Under the pieces are notes generated by a model that saw only the letters and a program-made list of their open reading frames with translations, was not told where the DNA came from and did not search any database. A stretch of DNA of 64,000 nucleotides. Source: Gigaspora rosea. Lineage: Eukaryota; Glomeromycota; Glomeromycetes; Diversisporales; Gigasporaceae. Positions 31,067 to 43,777 of the stretch are shown here, in pieces. Numbering within the stretch: the stretch's first letter is position 1; each line of letters opens with the position of its first letter. The position numbers and the translations under genes are program-made. Location: contig QKWP01000441.1 of assembly GCA_003550325.1 (NCBI GenBank), positions 30,577 through 94,576 of the forward strand, written 5' to 3'.

Positions 31067-32003
31067 TTTTAAATTAATATTTAACTTTTATATTTAATAA
31101 GAGCTTTACTAAAGCACCTATGGTGTTTTAACCATATTACATAAACTATTAAAATAGCCAATCAAAATTTAAGATCAGGTGTAACAAAAATTTCGTTTTT
31201 TGTTTATTTTTTTAAAAAAACATTCATATTATAAAATTTTGTTTATGAAACTATCTTTGGGCTCTAATAAAAAAAAATCCTTGCAAACATACCTGGGTAC
31301 TCGTCACCATAGCGGGAAGTACAGTTGTTCGCATATTTCTGAATTCGGAACGTCAAATCCTGGGTTTCCAAGTTGCAGAAAAATCAGCTAGTTGCGGCAG
31401 CATGCAGGCTTGAGATACTTATTCAATGTGGTAGAGGCAGCTGCATGGCTTGAGATACGAACTCTCGAAAAGTACGCTAGTAAGGAACTAGGTACACCAA
31501 TTTGGAAGCAGAAAGCGCCTACCTAGAATTACATACACCAAATTGGAAGTAACGATATTAGGAAATGTAGGTAAAGTGGTGGACATGTGAATACTAACGG
31601 TTGGTTGGGGAAAAGGGACGTTCAAAACCAGGCTAACTATAAATGGGAGTATGGTAGGCTCTGGTAGGTTTAGGTTATGGATAAAATAGTCCAAGTCTCG
31701 ATACTTAGTAGATAGTATAATAATTGTAAGCAATATATTGTAATGATTAATATATACTCAATAAAGTCCAGAGGCATGACCCCACTTTCATATTAAAAAA
31801 AAAATAAAAAATTTCTTGCTAAATTTTGTATATATTAATGCCCTGATAAAATCCAGGCCTTATTCTAACTCTAAAATAATTAAAATTTATTTTTGTTTTA
31901 TAAAAATTTATTTTTTTGTTTTTGTTACATGAATTTGCAAATCTAATTTACCTATGGTAGTAAAATACCATAAATGTGTTTTATAATAATTGTTTAATAA
32001 TAA
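31067..32003. other. Unassigned stretch with a GC-richer patch
   Basis: Positions 31290-31520 are less AT-rich than the surroundings, with GCGGCAGCATGCAGGC and two related TTGAGATAC motifs. The minus-strand frame 31488-31733 has no recognisable feature. I see no tRNA fold or gene. Confidence 0.35.
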
Positions 32004-32139
32004 GGGCGCTGCCAGATATTATGTAATATTTTTTTATTAAGAGGTTACCCCCACCCCCTACATTACATATGAAGTATATATATAGTATATTATGCCCAGC
32101 TACCCCCCTAAAAATATTATGTAATATCTGTTAGCGCTC
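32004..32139. mobile_element. MITE-F copy 2 (3-bp TSD)
   Basis: 136 bp. The ends GGGCGCTGCCAGATATTA and TAATATCTGTTAGCGCTC resemble the 9166-9326 element in their inner parts, and TAA duplications are present (32001-32003 and 32140-32142). A TTACCCCCACCCCC run lies inside. Confidence 0.8.
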
Positions 32140-32524
32140 TAATATCTAGCTCAAAATTTTTTAAAAGTTTTTGAAATTTTAGAATTATATATAATTTATT
32201 ATACTAAACAAATTTTAAATAACAATCATATTTAGTTTATTTATTAATAAAAAAAATTTTTTTATATATAGCAACTATAATGAATAATTTTTTAAAAATT
32301 ACTAATTATATATATATGTAACATTATGCAAATTTGTATAACTTTGATTAATTTAAAACTAATGCATAGAAGTTTGCAAACTTTTTTTTATTTAAAAGCT
32401 ATAGATTTAAGTAATATTTTATACAATTTTTAGCTTTATATCTTATTTATTTAGCTCAATATAGATTTTTAAAAAGTGTCCATAATAATATAATACCTCT
32501 CATGGGTCAAAATTATACAAATTA

Positions 32525-32765
32525 GTATAATATCGGGTACCTAATATGCAATATATATATATGATATATACTCGATATGTGTAAGATATATTTATACATA
32601 TACCCGATATGTGTAGAGTTTATGTAGAATATCAGACACATATCAGACATATATAGTACATATAGTATATATTTCATATACGTATAGAGTACATAAGTTG
32701 TATATATCGTATGTGTAAATTCTGTAATACATCATGTACCTAATATATATCATATACAGGGAGTT
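32525..32765. repeat. ATATGTR/CATATA-rich simple repeat
   Basis: A degenerate run of ATATATG, CGATATGTGTA and CAGACATATA units. No gene. Confidence 0.6.
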
Positions 32766-32829
32766 ACCATTGCATTGTAAACACTTTTTGGATTGTAATT
32801 ACATGAAATCAGATAAGTAACCATAGCAC

Positions 32830-33990
32830 AAAATTTAAATTTGTTAACAAAACTTTAATTAAATATATCTCTGCAACCACCTGATCAAATTTAATGAAAA
32901 TTTTTTTACTTATTCTACGGATACATAAAATTTAAATAAAAAAATTTTCATCAAATTTGATCAAGTGGATGCAGAGATATTCTTGATCTAAGTTTTGTCA
33001 AAAATTTAAACATATCTGTCATATGATATATGTTTTGAAATTCTCTAAAACTTTAATCAAAGATATCTCTGCAACCACCTGATCAAGTTCGATAAAAATT
33101 TTTTTATTTAAATTCTATGGATCCATAAAATTCAATAAAAAAACTTTTCATCAAATTTGATTAGGTGGTTGCAGAGATATTTTTGATCAAGTTTTAGAGA
33201 ATTTCAAACTGCATATCACATGACAGATACATTTAAATTTTTGACAAAACTTTGATCAAGAATATCTCTGCAACCATCTGATAAAATTTGATGAATTTTT
33301 TTATTTAAATTTTATGGATTCGTAGAATAAGTAAAAATATTTTCATCAAATTTGATCAGGTGGTTGAAGAGATATTCTTGATCAAAGTTTTGTCAACAAA
33401 TTTAAATATATCTGTTATATGATATGTGTTTTAAAATTCTCTAAAACTTTGATCAAAGATATCTCTGCAACTACCTGATCAAATTTGATAAAAATTTTTT
33501 ATTTGAATTCTATGGATCCATAAAATTCAAATAAAAAAATTTTCATCGAATTTGATTAAGTGGTTGCAAAGATATCTTTGATCAAAGTTTTAAAGAATTT
33601 CAAAATGCGTATTACATGACAAATACATTTAAATTTTTGACAAAACTTTGATCAAGAATATCTCTGAACCACTTGATCAAATTTGATGAAAATTTTTTAT
33701 TTAAATTTTATGGATCCATAAAATAAGTAAAAAAATTTTATCAAATTTGATCAGGTGTTTGCAGAAATATCCTTGACCAAAGTTTTGTCAACAAATTTAA
33801 ATGTATCTATCATATGATATGCATTTTGAAATTCTCTAAAACTTTGATCAAAGATATCTTTGCAACCACTTGATCAAATTCGATAAAATTTTTTTTATTT
33901 GAATTCTATAGATCCATAAAATTCAAATAAAAAAATTAAATTGAATTTGGTCAAGAACTTGTAGAGATATCTTTGATGAAAGATTCTTCT
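32830..33990. repeat. Satellite of dyad-symmetric ~190-bp monomers
   Basis: At least six palindromic monomers, each centred on a TATGGATCCATA-like core (near 32933, 33118, 33317, 33505, 33712 and 33910). Arms contain AAATTTGATCAGGTGGTTGC and AGAGATATCTTTGATC. Two spacer types alternate (GAGAATTTCAAAATGC and GTCAACAAATTTAAA), giving a ~390-bp higher-order unit. Single monomers also occur at 34610-34760, 42290-42420 and 43640-43777. Confidence 0.85.
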
Positions 33991-34012
33991 ATTTCCAAAA
34001 AGCATATTATAA

Positions 34013-34770
34013 AAAAGCTATACTAAATAAAAAAAAGCTATTATGGAATGATTATTTAACCAAAAAACTTGAAATTTTAGAAAGCAAAATTTTAGCATAT
34101 TCTCTATTGATTGTATTAGTGTGTATTAACTTGTTTTATTTGAACTTGTAAAAATCTAGACTGTGATGGTGATTTTTCTGTTTTTATCAAAATTAAAAAT
34201 TTTAAAAAATTCTGAATCTGAAAGCAAATTGAAAAATTATTATAACTTTGTCAATATTAATCCGTTTTTGATGAAATTTTAGCTGAAGACTCTCAAATAC
34301 TATTCTATCAACTTACTAAGTCACATTTTGGAGGTTTTATTTTGAGATAGTGCTTCTGAAAGCATTTGAAGTTTAGAAAAAACTTGCGAAAATGTATGTG
34401 TCACAATTTACAAAAATGTTAATATCTTCACGAGTTTTTAATATTTTTTCATGAAATTTGAGATTCTATTAGTCCATGATATGCGCTACAAGTTTTGTTA
34501 TAAATTTTTTTTCAGTTAGCATAGTAAAATTTCTTGTAAATCATCACCGAACAGTGGGTTATTTTGAAAAAACAAAAAAAACATATTACAAAAAAGCTAT
34601 ATTGAAATTGTTTACAGGAACTTTCATCAAAGATATCTCCACGAGTTCTTGACCAAATTTGATAAAAATTTTTTTATTTTAATTCTATAAATTTTTAGAA
34701 TTCAAATAAAAAATTATTATTAAATTTGATAAAGAACTCATAGAGATAATATTAATAAAAGTTTTTAAAA
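34013..34770. repeat. Diverged single-arm copy of the 43-kb palindrome
   Basis: Matches the right arm 43032-43777 in order: AGCTATTATGGAATG, TTGAACTTGTAAAAATC, GTGATGGTGATTTTTCTG, AACAGTGGGTTATTTTGAAA, and a closing satellite monomer. Non-coding. Confidence 0.75.
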
Positions 34771-35430
34771 GTTAAAATATTTAAGTGACAAAATTGAGAT
34801 GATTTACATGTATCATGGTGTGAATAGCAATTTCCTTTGAAATATATACTTTAATTGAAATTTTAATATATAGATGTAAATTTTGAAAACATAATTTTGT
34901 TAAGGATGCAGCAAAAATTGAAAGACTTTAAAATTAGAAGAAAAAAAATTATTAAGTGATATATAATCAAAAATATTTTACTAATTTTTTAACAAGATTG
35001 TTAAAATGTACCACTGGTGTTTAACACTAGTATGAAGATCAATATCAAAAAAATAAACAAAAAAAAAAGAAATAAAAGTTAAAACTAATAAATGTTAAGT
35101 TAGAGTTAATAGTTAGAATTAGGGTGAGGCATAGTATATAGTAAAATTTCACAAAAAGGATTAGGTTTATTTTTTTAAAAAAAAAGATGGTTTCATAGAT
35201 AAAATTTTGAGTTAAAAGGTATTTTTTAAAAAATACCAAAACAACAACAAATTTAAATTACACCTGATCTTACGTTATACTGCATTTAAAAAATTTATTG
35301 GTGAAAATCATTGTGGTGTTGAACACTAGTAGTGTGTTTTAGTAATCTCGTTTTTTAACATATAAAATTGTGTAATAATTTTTAATCAAAAAATTCATCA
35401 TTGTGCAAAAATAAATTAGACTAAACATAA
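34771..35430. other. AT-rich stretch with a weak inverted repeat
   Basis: CCACTGGTGTTTAACACTAG near 35011 and GTGGTGTTGAACACTAGT near 35311 could be ends of a small element of repeat Q type. No gene seen. Confidence 0.35.
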
Positions 35431-35433
35431 GAT

Positions 35434-36358
35434 AAGTATGGGTATTGTGGTTAGTGATACAAATCGAAAATTGAATTAATCGATTAGTTGTAAAGTCGAC
35501 AACTAATCAATTTGAATTTTACAGACCCAACTTAGTCGATTAATCGATTAGTCAACCAATCGATTAATCGATTGGCCAACTAATTGATTAATCGACTAAT
35601 TAATCGATTAGTCAATTGGTCGTTTAATCAACTGATCATATAAGAATGTCAACCCAGCTGTATTTTACCAAGTTTCGTTTATTATTTATTCAATTAATCG
35701 ATTGGTCAATCGATTAATCAACTAATCGATTAGTCGATTAATCACCAACTAATCGATTAGTTGAATAAAATCGATTAATCGATTAGTTGGATAAAATGAT
35801 CTATCAACTAATCGATTGAAAAATTTTCATCGATTTGTATCACTAATTGTAGTAAAATTAAGAGAATTTTGGTATAACTCTGGATCTATTGGTCCAAATT
35901 GAATGATTTTGGCTCCATTCAATTCGTCTCAATGAGACAAATCAAATGGTAACAAAATCGTTCAATTTGGGATCACAAGATCACAAGTTATTTACAATTA
36001 TATATTATACAAAATTGGAAGGAGTATTGTGGTAGATAAGGGTATTGTGGCAGAATTTGCAATAACTTGTGACCTATCAGTCCAATCTAAACGATTTTTA
36101 TACTATTCAAATTGTCTCATTGAGACAATTCAAATAGTATAAAAATCGTTTAATTTTAATGTTCGAATATAATGTATTAGTTTTTTTCAAAAAATTTAAT
36201 TTAAACATTCAAACACTAATATCTTATGACCTAGTGATTGAAATCAAACGATTTTTGTACCATTTGAATCGTCTCGATGAGACAATTCAAATGGTATAAA
36301 AATCACTTAGATTGGGCTGATGGTTTACAAGTTATTAGCAAATTCGCCACAATACCCA
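35434..36358. repeat. Palindromic element with nested ATCGATTA repeat
   Basis: Outer GGGTATTGTGG (35440) is answered by CCACAATACCC (36348). Inside, TTAGTGATACAAATCGA and TCGATTTGTATCACTAA (35451 and 35836) bound a tract of ATCGATTA/TAATCGAT repeats. The remainder carries three palindromes with GTCTCAATGAGAC-type cores (35925, 36110 and 36270). Non-coding. Confidence 0.65.
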
Positions 36359-37105
36359 TATCCACCTAATTACTTTATGTTTGATTTTATTAGATGATTG
36401 ATTATACTAGTGTACTATGTATATATGCATGCCAGATTACTTTAGCATATTGATGTAAGTTTGATATGTACATGCTTATTGTTTACCAAAAAACAATTAA
36501 CGTCTAATGTTACAGGTGCTGCTAGTATATAAATATATAGCATACACCAAAAAAAATTTTTTGCCCAATTCTTACTATTTTGAAACCTGCGGTAATTCTG
36601 TTCATTTTAAAGTTTGTGATTCAAGAGTTATATTATTAACTTTAACAGTATAGGTAGAAGTAAATTTAGGATAGTAAGATGTAATGAGAAATAAAAAAAA
36701 TTGAATACAGAGGTCTAGAACATATTTAGTTACAAAAAAAGAATAATATAATCTAAATTTATATTTGCATAAACAGTGCATAAAAGCATCTCTATTTTAT
36801 CATATCGCTCAAATAATTATTAGTGGTAAATTATAACAATAATGGTATGTATAATCAGTTGTGCAATATTAGATTTAAAAGTATAGCATGATTTATACAA
36901 TATTTATATATAAAATCAATATAAAATCTTTTTTTGCAAATTAATTCTTTTTACCTTTTGTGTTAATAAAACAATTGCTAAAGCTATTTGGACAAGTAGA
37001 TTTAATCAAGCAAAAAATTTCATCTCTAATAATAAGCAATAGAGCCTCTAACTATATTTGTTGTGAGACTAAATAGGCTCATAATTACTATTAGATAGCT
37101 CAGTA
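36359..37105. other. AT-rich stretch, nothing recognised
   Basis: No gene, repeat of defined boundary or RNA fold is visible. Confidence 0.5.
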
Positions 37106-37491
37106 CTTAATTGCCAATCCGGATAAGATCAGCAATATTTTTATATTTAGAATTGGGGCAAAACAAATATATAAACAACATAGTACAAAATCTAAAACAG
37201 GCCTGTATATATAAAATTTTTATATAATTTAAAGAATTTTAAAGACATTTTTACTTATATCTTCTTATTTACAGATCTGATTTTAATGAAATTTTACTAG
37301 TAGATGACAAGAACTTGCTCTACAACTTTACTTATATCAAAAAATAATATTTACTTAGTACAAAAAAAAAACTTTTCATAAAAGTCATAATCAGATTTAC
37401 TAATATATTCTTTATATATTTGTTTATCTCTAATTTTATATATAGTAATAATATAGCTATAGTGCCGATCTTATCTGGATTGGTAATTAAG
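37106..37491. mobile_element. 386-bp element with ~28-bp inverted ends
   Basis: CTTAATTGCCAATCCGGATA at the left matches the complement of the right end (TATCTGGATTGGTAATTAAG) with few mismatches. No clear target duplication. Interior non-coding. Confidence 0.6.
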
Positions 37492-38070
37492 CAAAAGTGA
37501 TTGTTTGGTTCGCAAAAATATGTTATCTACTATATTTATTCTTTATAATAAATAGCTTTCTTAGGTACAGTTATAACCTTTAAAGGTAGGTCTAGGATCC
37601 AACTGTTACCTTCCTAAAAGCTATTTTTTTTATATTTATAAAATGTTTATTAAATTTGGGCAAGAACTCATGAAAATATCTTTGATATAAACAATTTTAG
37701 CGCAGCTTTGTAATATATGTTTTTTTGTTTTTTCAAAATAACCCAACTTATTATTTTATTTACTTTATAATTATAATTATCCATTTATCATTTTTATCTA
37801 GTATATTAGTTGTCTATATCCAACAGTAATGAAAGTCTTCTATTACCAATGATAACAACAAGTTTTGTAGTATTTAGTAATAGTTTAATATAATTGTTTA
37901 GATCAAATATTCTTATACATATTTATTAATTTTTCTTCAATATATTAAATAAATACAAATAATCATTGATATAATCAATAATTTGATTAAATCATCGATT
38001 GAATTATTTTTTATAATAATGTTCTATGTATATTGGATAATTTATTTATTTTTTGTTTAGAAATTATTAA
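37492..38070. other. AT-rich stretch with a hairpin
   Basis: An imperfect hairpin AAATAGCTTT...AAAGCTATTT lies at 37550-37627, with inner AGGTACAGTT / AACTGTTACCT. A fragment matching the foldback arm (CAAAATAACCCAACTT) is at 37660-37745. No gene. Confidence 0.5.
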
Positions 38071-39196
38071 TTTTTTATGAGAACTCTTTCCAATGAATAC
38101 TTGAACCAAATTACTAACAGAAGAAAAGCAAGAAGGTTTTTGTTAAAGAGTTGCCTATATATAATATATAGTAGAATAACACAGAAAAACAGTTTTTATA
38201 AAGGTCAACTACTGACTAGGAACTTCTTTATATATTCGACTTACAAGTTAAAAGCATACTTTTACAAAATAACTGGCAGAAGGTAGAACCCTTGTACAAG
38301 AAATTTTGGTAAAGATTAAAGTTTTTTTCTGTTGACAAAGTATCCTGTGGTAAAACAGTAGGGAACAACAAAAAAATGAGTTTTTCTAACTATACCCTCT
38401 CCTTTAAATTTCTTTTGAGTATTGTTTTACTTCCTTTTGGATTTTTTTGAAATTTTTACCAAAAAGTAGAAATTCTAGCTTACCCCTTCAAAAGATTGGC
38501 AGTGTTTACTCCTTTCAAATCAGGAATAGGACCTAAATTGGGACCAGCGACGTCACGAGTAAATTTGGTTGCTACATACAAATAAACAATAAGTGATGTA
38601 GTTGGATCTGAGAGCATGTGAAAAATTTCTTATCTTTTTTATTTTTAGTTTTAGTTTTATTGTTTTTTTTTTACTTTTTTACCGTATATATGACCTTTTG
38701 ATAGATTTAGTCTATATAGTGTTATATAATTTTTATCATCTCATGCAGATGTAGCAGTGTCTGAAATTGGATTGCGGAGTCTGCGGACTACAACAAATTT
38801 TAAATTTCTGCAACCAAAATCTGATATGCATATGTGAATTCCGCACATAAATTTGCAAAGTTTACTTATAAATTTCGATTAAATGCTTAAGCATGCAACT
38901 AAATTTTTATAAATTCTTATAATCTGCAACTATTTTTTTTATTTAGTTGCAGCCCGCAACAAATTTAAAAATTGAATTTCATACACTGAGATGTAGTAGC
39001 ACCTTAATTTTTTATTTTTCTTTGCTTGTTCTTTGGGGTTTGTTTTTTTTTTTTTTTTATTTGTCTTATTGGTTTGTTTTGTTGTCGTTTAGGTTTGTTG
39101 TTTTGGCCCCATTTTAGCTTTCCCTTTTTTTTATTCTTTGTCATGAGTAGTTCAGAGAGGAAGTTTTTTAGAAGAAATAGATTATGAATTAGGAAG
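38071..39196 (+). repeat. Dispersed repeat P, diverged copy split by hAT-like insertions
   Basis: Similar in order to the copies at 29980 and 45481 (CTTACCCCTTCAAAAGATTGG, GTCACGAGTAAATT, TTATATAATTTTTATCATC). It is interrupted at 38755-38988 and again at 39205. The remaining 3' part appears to resume at 41256 (TAGTTATACTATCTG). The 69-codon frame at 38077 has no family resemblance I recognise. Confidence 0.6.
38755..38988. mobile_element. 234-bp hAT-like MITE with 8-bp TSD
   Basis: Ends CAGTGTCTGAAATT and AATTTCATACACTG, with AGATGTAG duplicated at 38747-38754 and 38989-38996. CAGTG termini and an 8-bp duplication are classical hAT features. The uninterrupted site is visible in other repeat P copies. 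Confidence 0.9.
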
Positions 39197-39204
39197 CTGA
39201 TACC

Positions 39205-41247
39205 CAGTGTTGTTGACTGGAAGCAGGAACTTCACTGAACGTCCAGATAATTCCAGTGGTCCAGTGTATACATGCTGGCAAAACCCGGACAAATTCCAAC
39301 TAATAAAAAAACAATTGCTATTTATAAAAGATTAAATCAAATAAATAATCTTAATATTTTGTAAATATATTATTTATAACTATAAGAATATATATGATTT
39401 GTTTAAATAAAGATTATTAATAAAGTTTTTGAGATATTAGTTATACTAGAATTTGGGATTTGGGATTTGGGATGACGGACAAATCCCAAACTATAGTAAG
39501 TCGGGATTTTGCCAACATGTATAGTCCAGTGGTTCCAGTGAAGTTTTCACTGAAAGGAATTATTTCACTGGAACCAATATAATATTAGCCAATCAAAATA
39601 CGAATAAGAAGTAATAGATATTACACAGGCTGTTGTGAATATCATGAGTTAGCACGGCGAAGCCATAGTAATACATGTATTCACGGCACACGTGTAATAT
39701 CTGATATATTTCACGGTTTCTATGCCTATAACTTCATCATACATATATTGTATATTTTATGCTTTAAATAATCTGCAAGATTAGATCTTTAGATCTCTTT
39801 TTTTTAGTTATTTCAGAATTTTCGAACTTTTTTATTTAACTTTTTTTATTTCATTTAATTTTTATTTATTTAATTTTTATTTATTTGTTTGTTTTTTTTG
39901 TTGTTATATAAGTTTATATTTCTTTTTTATTTATTATTTATTTTTTTGTTAAAACTTATATATCAATAATATTTACCTTGCTTTTTTTTTTATAATTATA
40001 GTAGGATTGGTGGTGGCTTGACTTTTGAACTGCTTTGCTACTCTTGTTTTTGGGCTAGTTGCACCATACTTTCGGTTTCTTTGCCTTGGTGTTGGTGTAA
40101 ATTGCGCCTAGTTTGTTGCCAGTGTAATTTCATCAGCGTGCTATGCTCATGGTATCATTGCTTAGATGTCGTGTGAATTGCCGTTGGTCTGTATGGTAAC
40201 GATGCATATTCACTGGACGGTATAAGTTGTTTATTTAGTGTTAGGGTTAGTGTTTAGAATTGTGATAGGGTTAGATTGAGTTGTTTGAGTTAGATTATTT
40301 TAATTAGGGTTAGAGTAATTTATCAATAATTATCGTTATGAGTTATTATTATTAATATATTTATTAATTAATAAATTTTAAAATAATACTACTTATCGAA
40401 AACCCAAGTAATTACTTAGAAATTTTTACAAAAGCTTTATTAAATGTTGAAGAATAAAGTTACGCTTTAGAATTTCTAAAAATTTGAAAAAATTTAATTA
40501 GTTAAAGTAAAAAAAATCAACACAAGTCCAAAGTTTAATAGAATTCTTGCAAAAAATCAAGCATAACTGTTTAGAAATGACTTTTGCGAAGAGTTTTTAT
40601 TAAAAAAAATTTCGAAAAAGAAGTGCAATATCAAAAGTGCATCTTTTAGAAATTTGTGCATTCTTTATAATTAAATAAAGTAATATTATATTTTAATCGA
40701 TTATTTTAATTTCATCGATTGAAATCTGATCATAGTAAAATTACTAATATTGCTAACATAGTTTTGATTTACTTAATTGAGATATCACCCTAGTACGTAC
40801 AGTACATACCTGAATGATCAGTCTCAAATTACAGGCTGTAAGAATATTTACACGTACGATGTACGAATTGTAGAATATTGTACACTATATAGTTATATAG
40901 TTAGATAGTTAGTATGTACATTAGGTTCGTACTTGGGCTATTGCTAAATTTATATAAATGACAGTGTAATGGAATCTTATTATAGTAAAGCTTTCAGCAT
41001 TGGCTTTGTATTAGTTGAACTTGAACATATACAAGTTAATTTTTTTTGACTTGCCGGATCCACTAGACCCCACTGGACCTCACTGGACCTCACTGGAACT
41101 TTCATCCAGTAGTAAAAAAAAAGTGGCTGGAAGGGTCTAGTGACAACTTATCACTAAAACCTATATATGTTCCAGTTACATCTAGTTAGTTCCAGTAACC
41201 CTTCCAGTTCCAGTGATCTTCACTAAACCGGTCCAGCAACAACATTG
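39205..41247. mobile_element. 2-kb hAT-like element without transposase
   Basis: The left end CAGTGTTGTTGACTGGA matches the complement of the right end (TCCAGCAACAACATTG) closely. Flanks CTGATACC (39197-39204) and CTGATACT (41248-41255) form an 8-bp duplication with one mismatch. Many CCAGTG/CACTGG motifs lie close to both ends (39240-39600 and 41050-41240), as in hAT subterminal regions. No transposase frame is visible, and a smaller element (39271-39519) is nested in it. Confidence 0.8.
39271..39519. mobile_element. 249-bp nested MITE (TA or TATA duplication)
   Basis: CATGCTGGCAAAACCCGGAC at the left; the right end complements it (GGGATTTTGCCAACATG). TATA is present on both sides (39267-39270 and 39520-39523). 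A TA-type target suggests Tc1/mariner-like mobilisation, but this is weakly supported. Confidence 0.7.
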
Positions 41248-41663
41248 CTGATACTAGTTATACTATCTGTTGTTTTAAAGAAGACTGATTCATTAGTAGT
41301 GCTTACAAAAATCAGTGTAGTAGCCAAAGTTGGGCACTAATTTGGGCAGTCAGCTTCGCATCAATCATTACAGTTAGAGTATATAATTATATAGCTTCTA
41401 TATAAATTTTTAATAAAGATCAAATTGGTTACAAAATTTAAAAAAATATATATATATTAATTAACAATTTGTAACAATTAGAAATTCCTATCACTAGTTA
41501 ATACTGTATTTATCAAGTACCCAATATATAGGGTGTGGTCAATTAAAACAGCAAATTTTTACATATATTTTATTTTGAGATAATTGAGTTTAATCATTTG
41601 TTTTGATTTTTGGACTGATCCGGGATTAATAGGACCCCAGATATCTCTCATATAGGTCATAAC

Positions 41664-41813
41664 TAGAGCTGCAGACATTTAGAAGGTCCAAGGTAGTACG
41701 TCACTCTTCACGTTATATAAAATTTATATATAATCATATTAAACGTCACGTCACATATGTCACATCATACGTCATAGAATATGTTCATTAATGTTCTAAT
41801 GTCTGCAGCTCTA
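41664..41813. mobile_element. 150-bp hAT-like MITE with 8-bp TSD
   Basis: Ends TAGAGCTGCAGACATTTAGA and TCTAATGTCTGCAGCTCTA. GTCATAAC is duplicated at 41656-41663 and 41814-41821. It interrupts the left arm of the 3-kb foldback element. Confidence 0.92.
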
Positions 41814-42282
41814 GTCATAACTGATCTGCACAAATTTTAAGGGGTTTGCTACCTTTAAAATCAAGTAAATTTGCTAAAAAGTCAATTATTACATGAAGTT
41901 TTTATAGTAATTTGCTAAAAACTAAATTATTACATTTAGATAGTGCTCTTGGGTTTAGGTGCTCTAAAAAAATTTGTACAGCATATAAAAATACATTTTA
42001 CTGGCATATTTACTTTTATATTTCTTGAAAATTTAAAAAGAGATACTTAATTTTGGATTTTTTGATCAAAAAATCAAAAATTAAGCATCTTTTCTTAAAT
42101 TTTCAAGAAATATAAAAGTAAATTTACTTGCATAATGTATTTTTATGTGCTAAATAAGTTTTATTAGAGCAAAATATTATAATCATTTAATAAAATTTTG
42201 GGTATAATATTATTTTATTAATAAAATTAAGGAATTGCTATTCGATTTTGTCACTTAAATATTTTAACTTTTAAAACCTTTT

Positions 42283-43777
42283 ATTAATATTATCTCTATA
42301 AGTTCTTGATCAAATTTAATAAAATTTTTTTTATTTGAATTCTATGGATTCGTACAATTAAAATAAAAAAATTTTCATCAAATTTGGTCAAGAACTCGTA
42401 AAGATATCTTTGATGAAAGTTCCTGTAAACAATTTCAACGCAGCTTCTTTGCAATATGTTTTTTTGCTTTTTCAAAATAACCCACTGTTCGGCGATGATT
42501 TACAAAAAATTTTACTATGCTAACTAAAAAAAATTTTATAACAAGACTTATAGCGCATATCATGGACTAATAGAATCTCAAATTTCATGAAAAAATATTG
42601 AAAACTCATAAAGATATTAACGTTTTTGTAAATTTGAACGCATACGTTTTCGCAAGTTTTCCCCTAAATTCAAATGCTTCTGGAGGCACTTTCTCAAAAT
42701 GAAACATACAAAATACGATTAAATAAGTTGATAGAATAGATATTCAAGAGTTTTCAGTTAAAATTTTATCAAAAACGGATTAATATTGATGAAGTTTTAA
42801 TGATTTTTTCAATTTGCTTCCAGATTCGGGATTTTCTAAAATTTTCAATTTTGATCAAAACAGAAAAATCACCATCACAGGCTAGATTTTCACAAGTTCA
42901 AATGAAACAAGTTACTGCGCACTAATAAAATCAATAGAGAATAGATTAAAATTTTGCTTTCTAAAATTTCAAGTTATTTGGTTAAATATTCATTCTATAA
43001 TAGCTTTTTTTCATTTGGCGCAGCTTCTTTAAAAGAAGCTGCGCCAAATAAAAAAAGCTATTATAGAATGAATATTTAACCAAATAACTTGAAATTTTAG
43101 AAAGCAAAATTTTAATCTATTCTCTATTGATTTTATTAGTGCGCAGTAACTTGTTTCATTTGAACTTGTGAAAATCTAGCCTGTGATGGTGATTTTTCTG
43201 TTTTGATCAAAATTGAAAATTTTAGAAAATCCCGAATCTGGAAGCAAATTGAAAAAATCATTAAAACTTCATCAATATTAATCCGTTTTTGATAAAATTT
43301 TAACTGAAAACTCTTGAATATCTATTCTATCAACTTATTTAATCGTATTTTGTATGTTTCATTTTGAGAAAGTGCCTCCAGAAGCATTTGAATTTAGGGG
43401 AAAACTTGCGAAAACGTATGCGTTCAAATTTACAAAAACGTTAATATCTTTATGAGTTTTCAATATTTTTTCATGAAATTTGAGATTCTATTAGTCCATG
43501 ATATGCGCTATAAGTCTTGTTATAAAATTTTTTTTAGTTAGCATAGTAAAATTTCTTGTAAATCATCGCCGAACAGTGGGTTATTTTGAAAAAGCAAAAA
43601 AACATATTGCAAAGAAGCTGCGTTGAAATTGTTTACAGGAACTTTCATCAAAGATATCTTTACGAGTTCTTGACCAAATTTGATGAAAATTTTTTTATTT
43701 TAATTGTACGAATCCATAGAATTCAAATAAAAAAAATTTTATTAAATTTGATCAAGAACTTATAGAGATAATATTAA
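42283..43777. repeat. 1.5-kb near-perfect palindrome
   Basis: Arms of about 748 bases meet at CTTCTTTAAAAGAAG (43024-43038). Outer ends are satellite monomers. A palindrome this long would extrude a cruciform or block cloning. The diverged single-arm copy at 34013 shows it is a real repeat family rather than only an assembly inversion. Confidence 0.85.

Noticed and set aside
31290-31520. tRNA or small RNA gene in the GC-richer patch
   Set aside because: No cloverleaf or T-loop consensus could be drawn.
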